Assembly (NCBI GenBank): GCA_934591895.1
Contig: CAKTPP010000001.1
Coordinates: forward strand, 1 to 64,000
Direction: 5' to 3'
DNA length: 64,000 bases
Source of the DNA: an uncultured Oscillospiraceae bacterium
GTDB lineage: Bacteria > Bacillota > Clostridia > Oscillospirales > Oscillospiraceae
In this document: positions 1 through 7,172 of the stretch, piece after piece
Layout of the letters: each line of letters begins with the position of its first letter
How positions within the stretch are numbered: position 1 is the stretch's first letter
Notes under the pieces: generated by a model
The model's input: only the letters and a program-made list of their open reading frames with translations
Databases searched by the model: none
Told to the model about the DNA's origin: nothing
Position numbers and translations under genes: made by a program

Positions 1-1194
1 CACCATTTCTTCCACATCTACATCAATGTTGATATGTGTCACAGGATTTCTCAGAACTAAGAGGCATACCGTCTCAATATGCTCTGTATGCGGGAACATA
101 TCGACCGGCTGGATGCGCCCGACGCGGTAGCCGTGCCGGGTGAGATAGCCGAGGTCGCGCGCGAGCGTTTCCGGGTTGCACGACACGTACACTACCCGCT
201 CCGGCCCGACGGCCGTGACGGCGGACAGAAAGCGCTCGTCGCTGCCGGCGCGCGGCGGGTCGAGGATGACGACGTCGGCGTGCTCGCCGGCTCGGGCCAT
301 GCCCTGCAGGAAGTCGCTCGCGTCGGCGGTATAGAAGCGGACGTTATCCGCGCGGTTGGCCTTGGCGTTGCTGATCGCATCGCGCACGGCGTCGCGGTTA
401 TTTTCCACGCCGATCACGCGCGCGGCGTTCCGGCTGGCGAAAATGCCGATCGTGCCGGTGCCGCAGTAGGCGTCCACGACGGTCTCCGTGCCGGTCAGCC
501 CCGCGTATTCGAGCGCCGTGCGGTAGAGCACCTCCGTCTGGACGGGGTTGATCTGATAAAACGCGCGCGGCGAGATGCGGAACGTGAAGTCGCCGAGCTG
601 CTCGCGGATATATCCCGGCCCGTAGAGCACCTCGCTGTGCGCCCCGAGCACGAGACTCGTCTGTCCGGCGTTGATGTTCTGCACCACGGTCGTGATGTCC
701 GGATGCTGCTGCAGCAGCGCGCGCACGAAGTTGCGTTTGCCGGGCAGCATACCGTGCGCCGTCACGAGTACGACGAGGATCTCCCCGCTGCGCCGGCCGC
801 GCCGCACGAGCACGTGCCGCAGCGTGCCGCGGCCGGTGTCCTCGTCGTAGGGGCGGATCTTGAAGCTCTTGAGCAGGCCGCGGATCGTGACAATGATCTG
901 GTCTGCGACCGTGTCCTCGATCAGACAGTCGCTGACCGGAACGATGCGGTGCGAGGCCGACTGATACACGCCCGAGATGATCTGCCCCTGCCGGTTGACG
1001 CCGAAGGCAGCCTGCACCTTGTTGCGGTAGTGATAGGGGTCGTCCATGCCGAGGATCTCCTCCACGTGGCCGAAGCGGCCGAGCAGCCGGATGGCCGTCG
1101 CCTGCTTGAGATGCAGCTGCTCGGGGTAGGAGAGGTTTTGCAGCTGGCAGCCGCCGCACTTTTTCGCGAGCGGGCATACGGTCGTGTTGGGCAT
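1..1194 (-). CDS. rlmD: 23S rRNA (uracil-C5)-methyltransferase, RlmD/RumA family, 3'-truncated by window edge
   Basis: SAM-dependent methylation of a 23S rRNA uracil. Reading leftward from ATG 1194 (GGAGG eight bases upstream) the frame stays open to base 1, so the C-terminus is missing. The N-terminus goes directly into the Fe-S cluster motif (VCPLAKKCGGCQ, C-x5-C-x2-C, with a fourth Cys in VSDCLIED). There is no TRAM RNA-binding domain. Methyltransferase motifs follow: YQINP, DAYCGTGTIG, LDPPRAG and the catalytic-cysteine motif VSCNPETLARDL. After ETVCLL the protein continues into an extension ending VTHINIDVDVEEMV, whose DNA is only about 39% GC in the last 80 bases against well over 60% in the rest of the gene. 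It lies 46 bp downstream of the TRIC-family gene on the same strand and is probably cotranscribed. The family is certain; RlmD versus RlmCD specificity is inferred. Confidence 0.93.
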   Translation of the reverse strand, partial: MPNTTVCPLAKKCGGCQLQNLSYPEQLHLKQATAIRLLGRFGHVEEILGMDDPYHYRNKVQAAFGVNRQGQIISGVYQSASHRIVPVSDCLIEDTVADQIIVTIRGLLKSFKIRPYDEDTGRGTLRHVLVRRGRRSGEILVVLVTAHGMLPGKRNFVRALLQQHPDITTVVQNINAGQTSLVLGAHSEVLYGPGYIREQLGDFTFRISPRAFYQINPVQTEVLYRTALEYAGLTGTETVVDAYCGTGTIGIFASRNAARVIGVENNRDAVRDAISNAKANRADNVRFYTADASDFLQGMARAGEHADVVILDPPRAGSDERFLSAVTAVGPERVVYVSCNPETLARDLGYLTRHGYRVGRIQPVDMFPHTEHIETVCLLVLRNPVTHINIDVDVEEMV

Positions 1195-1240
1195 GGGTAA
1201 GTCCTCCGGTTTCGTAAAATTCTCCGTTTAGTGTATCACA

Positions 1241-1888
1241 TCAGTCGTCGCTTTTCCACACGGTTTTTGCACGCGGCAGATTCCACTCGAAGTGCGCTGC
1301 GGCGCAGCGGATGCCGATGACGACGACCACGCCGGTCAGGATCGCGCCCGGCCCCTGCCATACCTGCCGCAGGAGCAGATAGAGAACTCCGCCCGCAATG
1401 GACGCGCTGGCGTAGATGTGCTTGCGCAGGATGTAGGGCATATCTCCGGCGAGCACGTCGCGCAGCACGCCGCCGCCCGTGCCGGTCAGCAGACCGACAA
1501 AGACCAGCAGCAGCGGGTCGGTGCAATCTGCGAGGGTGATGGCGGTGTTCATGCCCGTGATCGTGAAGATGCCGAGTCCGGCTGCGTCCATGATGAGCAT
1601 GAGCGCGTCGAACACACGCTTGCTGCGGCCGATGAGGCGGCGCACAAACGGGAAAAACAGCACGACCGACACGCCAAGCGCCACGAGCAGATAGATCGGA
1701 TCCTGAAATGCGCGCGGCGGGGTCAGCCCCACGACGAGATCGCGCAGGATGCCGCCGCCGACGGCCGTCGTGATGCCCAGCAGCCCCACGCCGAAAATGT
1801 CCATGTGCTTTTCGATGCCGAGCACCGCGCCGCTGACGGCAAACGCGACCGTTCCGGCCAGTTCGAGCAGAAAGAGAAAGGTATCCAT
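1241..1888 (-). CDS. TRIC/UPF0126-family membrane protein (YicG-like, probable glycine transporter)
   Basis: A 215-aa integral membrane protein made of two UPF0126 repeats. Each repeat carries the glycine-rich signature GGGxLRDx (GGGILRDLVVG in the first, GGGVLRDVLAG in the second), and about seven hydrophobic segments span the protein. The second ATG (1888) is preferred because GGAGG lies eight bases before it; ATG 1894 is too close to that site. The family includes E. coli YicG, reported as a glycine transporter. Here the gene is directly behind a tandem glycine riboswitch and its expression-platform terminator, which independently supports a role in moving glycine across the membrane. The rRNA methyltransferase gene follows in the same direction. 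Substrate and direction of transport are inferred. Confidence 0.9.
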   Translation of the reverse strand: MDTFLFLLELAGTVAFAVSGAVLGIEKHMDIFGVGLLGITTAVGGGILRDLVVGLTPPRAFQDPIYLLVALGVSVVLFFPFVRRLIGRSKRVFDALMLIMDAAGLGIFTITGMNTAITLADCTDPLLLVFVGLLTGTGGGVLRDVLAGDMPYILRKHIYASASIAGGVLYLLLRQVWQGPGAILTGVVVVIGIRCAAAHFEWNLPRAKTVWKSDD

Positions 1889-1902
1889 CGCCATGACCTC
1901 CG

Positions 1903-1942
1903 AAAAAAGAGTACACCCCCGCTGTGGTGCAGGTGTGTACTC
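1903..1942 (-). terminator. intrinsic terminator of the glycine riboswitch expression platform
   Basis: On the minus strand a stem of GAGTACACACC with GGGGGTGTACTC is followed by six T residues. It lies between the second aptamer and the RBS of the TRIC gene, so transcription probably reads through only when glycine binding disrupts this hairpin. Confidence 0.85.
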
Positions 1943-2080
1943 TGTCCTTTTACCTGAAAGATTGGCCGCGCGGCCTTGCTTCTTCGGTGCAAAATCGTCT
2001 CTCCAGAGCTCCGTCCGCCGCCGGTCCTTTTGCCTGAGAGTGTGACTCCTTCGGCGGCCGCAGCGCTCTCCCGGCGGCTT
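1943..2080 (-). promoter_or_regulatory. tandem glycine riboswitch (gcvT type)
   Basis: Two consecutive glycine aptamers on the minus strand. The first has P1 arms GCCGCCGG and CCGGCGGC, the conserved GGGAGAG, a CCGAAGGAG segment and CTCAGGCAAAAGGAC. The second repeats the plan with CTGGAGAG, CCGAAGAAGC and TTTCAGGTAAAAGGAC. The terminator at 1903-1942 follows at once, which fits a transcriptional ON switch as usual for this class. The regulated gene is a TRIC-family transporter rather than the gcv cleavage operon. Confidence 0.93.
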
Positions 2081-2102
2081 CATACGGCATATATCTGCCG
2101 AC

Positions 2103-2153
2103 AGTATATCAGATGCGGCGGAATTTGCAATGCCGAACTGCTGCGTGTATACT
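2103..2153. promoter_or_regulatory. divergent promoters sharing one palindromic -35 hexamer
   Basis: The self-complementary hexamer TTGCAA (2125-2130) serves both directions. On the plus strand it is 17 bases from TATACT (2148-2153), leading to the lipoprotein gene. On the minus strand it is 16 bases from TATACT (2103-2108 complement), leading to the glycine riboswitch. Both spacings are near-ideal for the housekeeping sigma factor. Confidence 0.75.
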
Positions 2154-2182
2154 GTTTTTGAAAAATGACGGGAGGTGTGTAC

Positions 2183-2731
2183 ATGAAACGCATCTTGCTG
2201 TGCCTGCTGTGCGCGGCGCTGCTGACGGGCTGCGGAAAAGAGACCGATCCCGCCGTCGCGGCGGCGCAGCGGTATCAGCCCATTGTGCAGGCGGTCGGTG
2301 ACGGCACGGCTGCGGGCGTCGATCTTACGGATGCGCAGATCGCGCAGGCCGTGGCGGAGCTTGACGCGGCGGGACTGACGGCCGTGCACGTGGACGCAGC
2401 CGACCCGGTCACGCACCCGGAGGCGGTGGCGGCATTCTGGGCTGCGCGCGCAGCGGGGGAGAAGGCGGCGCTCACGCTCTATGAGGTCTGCCGCGACGGC
2501 GGACTGCTGTGCCACGCGCTATGTTTCTCGGACGGAGCGGATACCGTCACGCGCACGCGCGTCGTCTGGCGTGACGGGGCGTTCTGCGTCGGCTATGCCG
2601 ATACCTATGCCGTCACGGCGCTGACGTATGACGGCGGCGTGCTGACCTACGTCTATGATATGCCCGACAACCCGCCGGGCACGGATCATGACGGACACAT
2701 CGACACGCAGGAGACATTTGCGGTCGGATAA
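2183..2731 (+). CDS. putative lipoprotein, function unknown
   Basis: A 182-aa secreted lipoprotein. The start at 2183 follows GGGAGGTG with normal spacing. A short basic N-terminus and hydrophobic stretch lead to the lipobox LTGC, with Cys18 as the acylation site. The rest is a soluble domain of mixed sequence rich in Asp, Ala and Val, with no catalytic motif that I recognise. It is transcribed from the plus-strand half of a divergent promoter pair shared with the glycine-riboswitch operon, and it ends just before the palindromic repeat element, whose left hairpin could serve as its terminator. No function is proposed. Confidence 0.8.
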   Translation: MKRILLCLLCAALLTGCGKETDPAVAAAQRYQPIVQAVGDGTAAGVDLTDAQIAQAVAELDAAGLTAVHVDAADPVTHPEAVAAFWAARAAGEKAALTLYEVCRDGGLLCHALCFSDGADTVTRTRVVWRDGAFCVGYADTYAVTALTYDGGVLTYVYDMPDNPPGTDHDGHIDTQETFAVG

Positions 2732-2736
2732 ACCAC

Positions 2737-3002
2737 GGCTGCGCGTCCCAAGTGGGACGCGCAGCCTTTGAGGCTGTCAAAAAGTATTACTTTTTGACAA
2801 AGGGGTTTGCGGCCTGACTGCAGCGCACGCGCTGTCCGCCGGAGGCGGCCGGCGCGCACGTTTGCAGGCCGAGAAGTATTTTCTTCGACGCACATGTCGC
2901 CGAAGAAAATGATCGGACTTTCTTTCGCCGCTCCGGCGGCGAAACTCTACGAGGCTCTTTGACAAGCTGCACGGCTGCGCGCCCCAAGTGGGGCGCGCAG
3001 CC
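2737..3002. repeat. MITE-like element with palindromic termini
   Basis: A 266-bp non-coding block between two convergent genes. Each end is a 30-nt perfect hairpin with 13-bp arms around loop AAGT (2737-2766, arm GGCTGCGCGTCCC; 2973-3002, arm GGCTGCGCGCCCC). Just inside each end, after eight bases, is the outward-matching sequence TGTCAAARAG in inverted orientation, so the termini form imperfect inverted repeats of about 48 bp. The interior is a chain of further hairpins (AAAAAGTATTACTTTTT, a TTTTCTTCG/CGAAGAAAA pair, TTTCGCCG/CGGCGAAA). No ORF is supported inside it. It may equally act as a two-way terminator. Confidence 0.6.
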
Positions 3003-3012
3003 GTTTGCTATC

Positions 3013-3705
3013 TTATGCGCGGCGGGCGTCGGCTGCCGCGGCGCTCTGCTGCAGCGCGGCCTGCGCCAGCAGCTCCATACTGTCAAATACCTGCGGATAG
3101 CGCGCGGCGAGACCGAAGTGCGCGAACGCGGCGCACAGCTGCGCACTGTCGAGCACGACGCCGTCGCACCCGCGCGCAAGCTCCAGCTCGATGATCGAGC
3201 GCAGCACCTGCTCGCTGCACGCCTTTTCCGGCCGGACGCAGCCGAGCAGCGCCTGCACCGGCGCGTCCGGATAGCTGCACTGCAGGCCGTAGCGCTGCGC
3301 CGTGAGCCCGTAGGCGTTGGCGGCGCGCACGCCGGGCGTACACAGTATGCTCACGCGCTGATGCAGCGCGCCGACCAGCTGCGGCAGCACCGCGTCCGCC
3401 GTGCTCAGCACCGGGATGCCGGCCGCCGCCGTGAGCTGAGCGCAGAAAATGCCCGCACTGTCGGGCACGGCGATGACCGTGCAGCCGGACGCGGTCAGGA
3501 TCTCGGCTGCCTCGCTCAGCTTTTGCAGCGGCGCGTGTGTGCTCGCGCCGCACAGATATGGCTCGCAGTCGGGCACGGCAGCCGGACTCAGCGGCAGGAG
3601 GGCGGCAGTCTCCGCATCCAGCGCCTGTATGCGGCGCAGAAACTGCGCGATGGCGGCGGCGTCTGCGCTGAGCACGCCGATGCGTGGAAGATCGTTTCTC
3701 TGCAT
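3013..3705 (-). CDS. aspartate/glutamate racemase-like protein lacking both catalytic cysteines
   Basis: A 230-aa protein (start 3705, AGGGG nine bases upstream) with the two-domain layout of the Asp/Glu/hydantoin racemase superfamily. The first active-site loop, usually xxCNTA, reads AVPDSAGIF. The second, usually LGCTEL, reads VLDSAQLCA. Both catalytic cysteines are therefore replaced by Asp and Ser, although the flanking hydrophobic strands are kept. The reading frame is intact with normal codon use, so this is not an obvious pseudogene. It lies downstream of the kinase operon, separated by a terminator, and a direct-repeat box identical in layout to one upstream of the response regulator lies about 90 bp before its start. 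It could be a ligand-binding rather than catalytic homologue. Confidence 0.72.
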   Translation of the reverse strand: MQRNDLPRIGVLSADAAAIAQFLRRIQALDAETAALLPLSPAAVPDCEPYLCGASTHAPLQKLSEAAEILTASGCTVIAVPDSAGIFCAQLTAAAGIPVLSTADAVLPQLVGALHQRVSILCTPGVRAANAYGLTAQRYGLQCSYPDAPVQALLGCVRPEKACSEQVLRSIIELELARGCDGVVLDSAQLCAAFAHFGLAARYPQVFDSMELLAQAALQQSAAAADARRA

Positions 3706-3723
3706 AGTTGGCATCCCCTGACG

Positions 3724-3769
3724 AAAAAAGTCTCCGCAAAGCGGGTATGACCCCATCTTAGCGGAGACT
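3724..3769 (-). terminator. intrinsic terminator between kinase operon and racemase-like gene
   Basis: On the minus strand, stem AGTCTCCGC/GCGGAGACT is followed by a run of T residues. It ends transcripts of the regulator-kinase-membrane protein operon just before the racemase-like gene. A TAAGAT hexamer inside its loop could be the -10 of a promoter for that gene. Confidence 0.8.
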
Positions 3770-3791
3770 GTGATCCGTCCGGCAACGCTTT

Positions 3792-3808
3792 GGCATCGAA
3801 ACGGCATC
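3792..3808 (-). promoter_or_regulatory. putative response-regulator box, copy 1
   Basis: Direct repeat GATGCC-GTTTC-GATGCC on the minus strand, with 11 bp between repeat starts (one helical turn), as is typical for OmpR-family dimer sites. It lies two bases after the stop of the membrane protein gene and about 90 bp upstream of the racemase-like gene. It matches the box at 6705-6721 in 16 of 17 positions. Confidence 0.5.
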
Positions 3809-3809
3809 A

Positions 3810-4634
3810 TTAATCGAGAAAATATTCGGTGTTGAACAGCAGCAGATTCCCCGAGTGCCGCGCCGGCAGGGAGAATGCCATGTCGGCATCCGGGTCGTAA
3901 AACTGCAGATAGTTGATGGCATCGCCATTGGTGCCGGAGTCCGCGCTCCCGGCGCTGAGCGGATGCAGCGGGACGGCGGTTTTGCTGCCCGCAGACAGCT
4001 TGAGCATTTTTTTCGCCGCGTCCGGCATCGGGATCTGCACCTCGTCGTAAGTCGCGCCGAGCGCGGCCGAGATCGTGACGGCGATGCGGTTTTCAAACAC
4101 GCGCAGCAGGTAGCTCCAGAGATCGTTTTGCTCGAGCTGGAAGGCGTAGCTGTCGGCAAAGCTGTATCCGATCGCGAGCGGGCAGCCGGTCGTGTCGTCG
4201 AGCAGGAGCGTGACGCTGTCGCCGCGCGGATCGGACAGCGTGATGCTCCAGAGCACAAAGCCGCTGCCGTAGCTTGCGTAATCGACGCTCACACCGTCGA
4301 CGGTGAAGTCAGCGCCGAAGAGCTCGCAGTCTTTGTACAGCGCGGTCAAAAACGTCTGCGCATAGCGCGTCATGTCATCGCGCGTGTGCGCGGCGGCGCT
4401 CTCGTCAAGCGCGATGGGCGGCTCTTCGCTGGCGCCGAGTTTCTGGATGCCGTCGGTCAGCTTCAGACGCAAAACGGTGGCCGGACTCTGCTCGTCGCCG
4501 GTGCTGAGGGAAAACTCCGCGTCCTGATTGCGGCGGTCGAGCCGCGCCGAGACGAGGTTCGGCAGGAAAAATCCGCCCGCCGCGATCGCCAGCATGAGCA
4601 CGAGCGCCAGTGCGGTGTTGAGCCAGCGCTTCAT
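3810..4634 (-). CDS. membrane-anchored protein of the two-component operon, function unknown
   Basis: A 274-aa protein with one N-terminal membrane segment (residues about 5-27) and an extracytoplasmic domain. The long soluble part carries no motif I recognise. Its start overlaps the stop of the histidine kinase gene by four bases (ATGA), so the two are translationally coupled and this protein probably works with the kinase as an accessory or sensory subunit. Similar short anchored proteins after kinase genes are common in this group of bacteria, but none has a clear function here. The gene ends two bases before the direct-repeat box and 40 bp before a terminator. Confidence 0.8.
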   Translation of the reverse strand: MKRWLNTALALVLMLAIAAGGFFLPNLVSARLDRRNQDAEFSLSTGDEQSPATVLRLKLTDGIQKLGASEEPPIALDESAAAHTRDDMTRYAQTFLTALYKDCELFGADFTVDGVSVDYASYGSGFVLWSITLSDPRGDSVTLLLDDTTGCPLAIGYSFADSYAFQLEQNDLWSYLLRVFENRIAVTISAALGATYDEVQIPMPDAAKKMLKLSAGSKTAVPLHPLSAGSADSGTNGDAINYLQFYDPDADMAFSLPARHSGNLLLFNTEYFLD

Positions 4635-6010
4635 ACGCGCCCTCCTTTCAGCTCCACGGTCACGACCGTGCCGTTGCCGACGCGGCTTTCAAACTGCATC
4701 GTGCCGCCGTGCAGCTGCACGATCTCGTTGCACAGCGACAGGCCGAGTCCCGCGCCGCCCTGTGCGCGCGAGCGCGACTTGTCCACGCGGTAAAACGCCT
4801 CCGTCAGGTGCGCGAGCGCCTCCGGCGGGATGCCGCGGCCGTTGTCGAGCACACGCACGCGGCAGCCGTCGGGCAGCATCTCCTGCCAGACGTAGATGTT
4901 GCCGCCGCTGTCGAGCGCCTTGCGGGCGTTGTCCATGAGGTTGACGAGCAGCGTTTTAAATAAGTCCGGCTCCAGAAAGCACGCGCCCTCCTCGGTGCGG
5001 TACTGCAGGGCGATGCCTTTTTGCGCGTACAGGCGCTTGAGGTGCTCGAGCAGCCCCGCCACGAGATCGGCAGGATGTGCGGGCACAAGCTGGAGCTTTG
5101 ACTGGTCGAGCGAGAGCATATCCAGCAGCTTCAGCCCCAGCGCCTCGAGCCGCTTGCCCTCGGAAAAGATATAGTTCGCCGCGTCCATCTGCTCATCGGG
5201 CGTGAGCACCTGACTGCGCAAAAGGTCTGCATAGCCGATGATGGAGGTCATGGGCGTTTTCATCTCGTGCGAGAAGTCGGCCATGAACCGCTCCTGCAGC
5301 GCCATGGTCTCCTGAATGCGGTTGACGTTGCGCTCAAGCTGCCCGGCCATGCGGTTGAAGTCGGCGGCGAGCTGCCCCACCTCGTCGCGCGAGCGCACGG
5401 GCGCACGGTAGCCGAGATTGCCCCGCGCCAGCTCCCGCGACGCGCGCGAGAGCGTGCCGAGCGGGCGCGTCAGCAGGTAGGACGTGACCCACGCCACGGC
5501 CGCGCCGAAGGCGACGAGGATCAGAAACGTCGTGTGGTACGCGCGCTGCTGCGTCTGGCGCACGGTGTAGATGTTTGACACGTCGAACGCGAGCGTCACG
5601 CTCGTGCCGTCGGCCGCTGCGCTGAGCGTGAGGTAGTGCCGGCCGCTGCCGGTGCGCACGATGCTGGTCACGCCGCTGCCGGCCGGAGGCTCGGGTGCTT
5701 CATCGAGCAGCATGGTGTCGCCCATCTCGATCATCTGCGCGTTGAAGCGGATGCGTGCCGATGTGCTCGCCCCGCCGCTGCCAAGCTTGTGCAGCACGAG
5801 CGCGACGGTGTTGGCCGCCGTGCCGGGCGAGGTGTTGTCGCCGAGCAGGTCGAGCACGTCCACGATCATGCGGTAGGTCTGCACGGCGGTGTCGCGCTCG
5901 CGGGCGATGGAGCTGGAAAACGACTGCGCGATCATGAGGCTGCCGCCGATGCCGTATGTCAGCGACAGCAGCAGCACCATGGCGATCGTGAGCTTTGCGC
6001 GAAATCTCAT
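4631..6010 (-). CDS. sensor histidine kinase with HAMP domain
   Basis: A 459-aa membrane sensor kinase. It has two transmembrane segments (about residues 8-30 and 160-181) around a sensory domain of roughly 130 residues, then a HAMP linker, a HisKA dimerisation domain with phosphoacceptor His248 (DFSHEMKTPM), and a HATPase domain with N box NLMDNARKA, G1 DNGRGIP and G2 GGAGLGLSL. The gene starts four bases after the response regulator stop and overlaps the following membrane protein gene. The signal is unknown; the operon and the box near the racemase-like gene suggest a cell-envelope or amino-acid cue, which is inference only. Confidence 0.95.
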   Translation of the reverse strand: MRFRAKLTIAMVLLLSLTYGIGGSLMIAQSFSSSIARERDTAVQTYRMIVDVLDLLGDNTSPGTAANTVALVLHKLGSGGASTSARIRFNAQMIEMGDTMLLDEAPEPPAGSGVTSIVRTGSGRHYLTLSAAADGTSVTLAFDVSNIYTVRQTQQRAYHTTFLILVAFGAAVAWVTSYLLTRPLGTLSRASRELARGNLGYRAPVRSRDEVGQLAADFNRMAGQLERNVNRIQETMALQERFMADFSHEMKTPMTSIIGYADLLRSQVLTPDEQMDAANYIFSEGKRLEALGLKLLDMLSLDQSKLQLVPAHPADLVAGLLEHLKRLYAQKGIALQYRTEEGACFLEPDLFKTLLVNLMDNARKALDSGGNIYVWQEMLPDGCRVRVLDNGRGIPPEALAHLTEAFYRVDKSRSRAQGGAGLGLSLCNEIVQLHGGTMQFESRVGNGTVVTVELKGGRV

Positions 6011-6014
6011 CCGC

Positions 6015-6668
6015 TCACACCTCCAGCCGGTAGCCGACCTTGTTCACGGCCAGCAGCCGGTTTTCCCAGCCGACCTTTTTGCGCAGCCGCTGGATGTGCA
6101 GGTCGACGGTCTTGCTGCCGTAGCTGTACTCGCCGCCCCAGACGTGCTCATAGATCGTCTCGCGGTAGAGCGCGGTGCCGGGATTGCGGGCAAAAAACAG
6201 CAGCAGGTCATACTCCTTGTGCGTGAGCGCGATCTCCTCCGTGCCGCGCCAGACCTGCATGGCGCGCGTGTCGATGCGCAGCCCGCCGATCTCGATGACG
6301 GTGTCGGTCTTGTTGTAGCGCCGCAGCACGACGTCCACGCGCGCAAGCAGCTCGAGCACCTCAAAGGGCTTGACGATATAATCCTCCGCGCCCATGCGCA
6401 GGCCGCGCACCCGGTCGTCGACCGAGCCGCGCGCGGTCAGGAAGATGACCGGTATGCCCAGCGGGCGGATGTATTCCATGAGCTCAAAGCCGTCGGCATT
6501 CGGCAGCATCACATCGAGCAGGATGAGGTCAAAGACGCTGCGCTCGAGAATGTCCGCTGCGGCCAGCCCGTCGTACACGCACGTGCACCGGTAGCCCGCG
6601 CGGGTCAGGCTCATCTGGATCAGGTCGCAGATCGGCTTTTCGTCGTCCACGATCAGGATCTGGATCAT
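6015..6668 (-). CDS. OmpR-family response regulator
   Basis: A 217-aa DNA-binding regulator. The receiver domain (about 1-115) has the acidic pocket D8/D9, phosphoacceptor Asp52 (LILLDVMLPN), the Thr of FLTARG and Lys of YIVKPFE. The C-terminal winged helix (about 125-215) ends with the usual TVDLHIQRLRKKVGWEN recognition segment. GGAGG precedes ATG 6668. It is the first gene of the regulator-kinase-membrane protein operon. A consensus promoter (6743-6771) lies upstream, with a GATGCC direct repeat between that promoter and the gene, so autoregulation is likely. Confidence 0.96.
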   Translation of the reverse strand: MIQILIVDDEKPICDLIQMSLTRAGYRCTCVYDGLAAADILERSVFDLILLDVMLPNADGFELMEYIRPLGIPVIFLTARGSVDDRVRGLRMGAEDYIVKPFEVLELLARVDVVLRRYNKTDTVIEIGGLRIDTRAMQVWRGTEEIALTHKEYDLLLFFARNPGTALYRETIYEHVWGGEYSYGSKTVDLHIQRLRKKVGWENRLLAVNKVGYRLEV

Positions 6669-6704
6669 GCTACCGCCTCCTTCGGGTCAAAAATACATCG
6701 TTCC

Positions 6705-6721
6705 GGCATCAAAACGGCATC
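6705..6721 (-). promoter_or_regulatory. putative response-regulator box, copy 2
   Basis: Direct repeat GATGCC-GTTTT-GATGCC, the second copy of the box at 3792-3808. It begins about 15 bases downstream of the expected start of the 6743-6771 promoter, a position that would favour repression. It is also 8-14 bases upstream of a TATTTT hexamer that might be the -10 of a second, activated promoter. Confidence 0.5.
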
Positions 6722-6742
6722 GCCGCGGCGCCGGTGCACCCC

Positions 6743-6771
6743 ATTATAAAATTCGCGGCGGCGGCTGTCAA
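6743..6771 (-). promoter_or_regulatory. consensus promoter of the two-component operon
   Basis: TTGACA-17-TATAAT on the minus strand, a perfect housekeeping promoter, about 75 bp upstream of the response regulator start. Confidence 0.8.
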
Positions 6772-6865
6772 ACGCCTTCGGCGCGCAGCGGGGTTTTCCG
6801 GCTTCCTGCCCGCCGCGCCGCTGCGCACAAAGGGGCAAAAAAGTGCGAAAATTCCTGTCAGATGC

Positions 6866-6895
6866 TTGACAAATCCCGGTGCTGCGTGCTACACC
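6866..6895 (+). promoter_or_regulatory. probable feo promoter
   Basis: TTGACA followed after 18 bases by TACACC with a TG extension (TGCTACACC), 46 bp before feoA. No clear Fur-type palindrome was seen near it. Confidence 0.5.
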
Positions 6896-6941
6896 TATTT
6901 TATCGTAAAGGGAATGCAATCTAAACGGAAAGGCAAAAGCA

Positions 6942-7172
6942 ATGACATTGGACAAACTGAAAATCGGTTCTGCAGGCATCATCACGGCGGTCGGTGGGGA
7001 CGGCCCGCTGCGCTGCCGCCTGCTGGACATGGGGCTCACGCCCCACACACGCGTCACGCTGCAGAAGGTGGCGCCGATGGGCGACCCGATCGAGATCCGC
7101 GTGCGCGGCTATGAACTGACGCTGCGCATTGAGGAGGCGGAGAAGATCGAGGTCGAGGAGGTGCCGGCATGA
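6942..7172 (+). CDS. feoA: ferrous iron transport protein A
   Basis: A 76-aa SH3-like FeoA protein, the small cytoplasmic partner of the FeoB iron permease. Recognisable features are the central LRCRLLDMGLTPHTRV segment and a C-terminal EELTLRIEEAE-like strand, seen here as YELTLRIEEAEKIEV. The gene overlaps feoB by four bases (ATGA), so the two are translationally coupled. A TTGACA-type promoter lies just upstream. Confidence 0.95.
   Translation: MTLDKLKIGSAGIITAVGGDGPLRCRLLDMGLTPHTRVTLQKVAPMGDPIEIRVRGYELTLRIEEAEKIEVEEVPA

Noticed and set aside
79..1200. Plus-strand frame of 373 codons at the left edge
   Set aside because: The minus strand encodes a methyltransferase with all motifs in the same DNA.
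1236..2515. 424-codon minus-strand version of the TRIC gene extending through the riboswitch
   Set aside because: The N-terminal half would be translated from riboswitch and promoter sequence; the ribosome site and family length both support the start at 1888.
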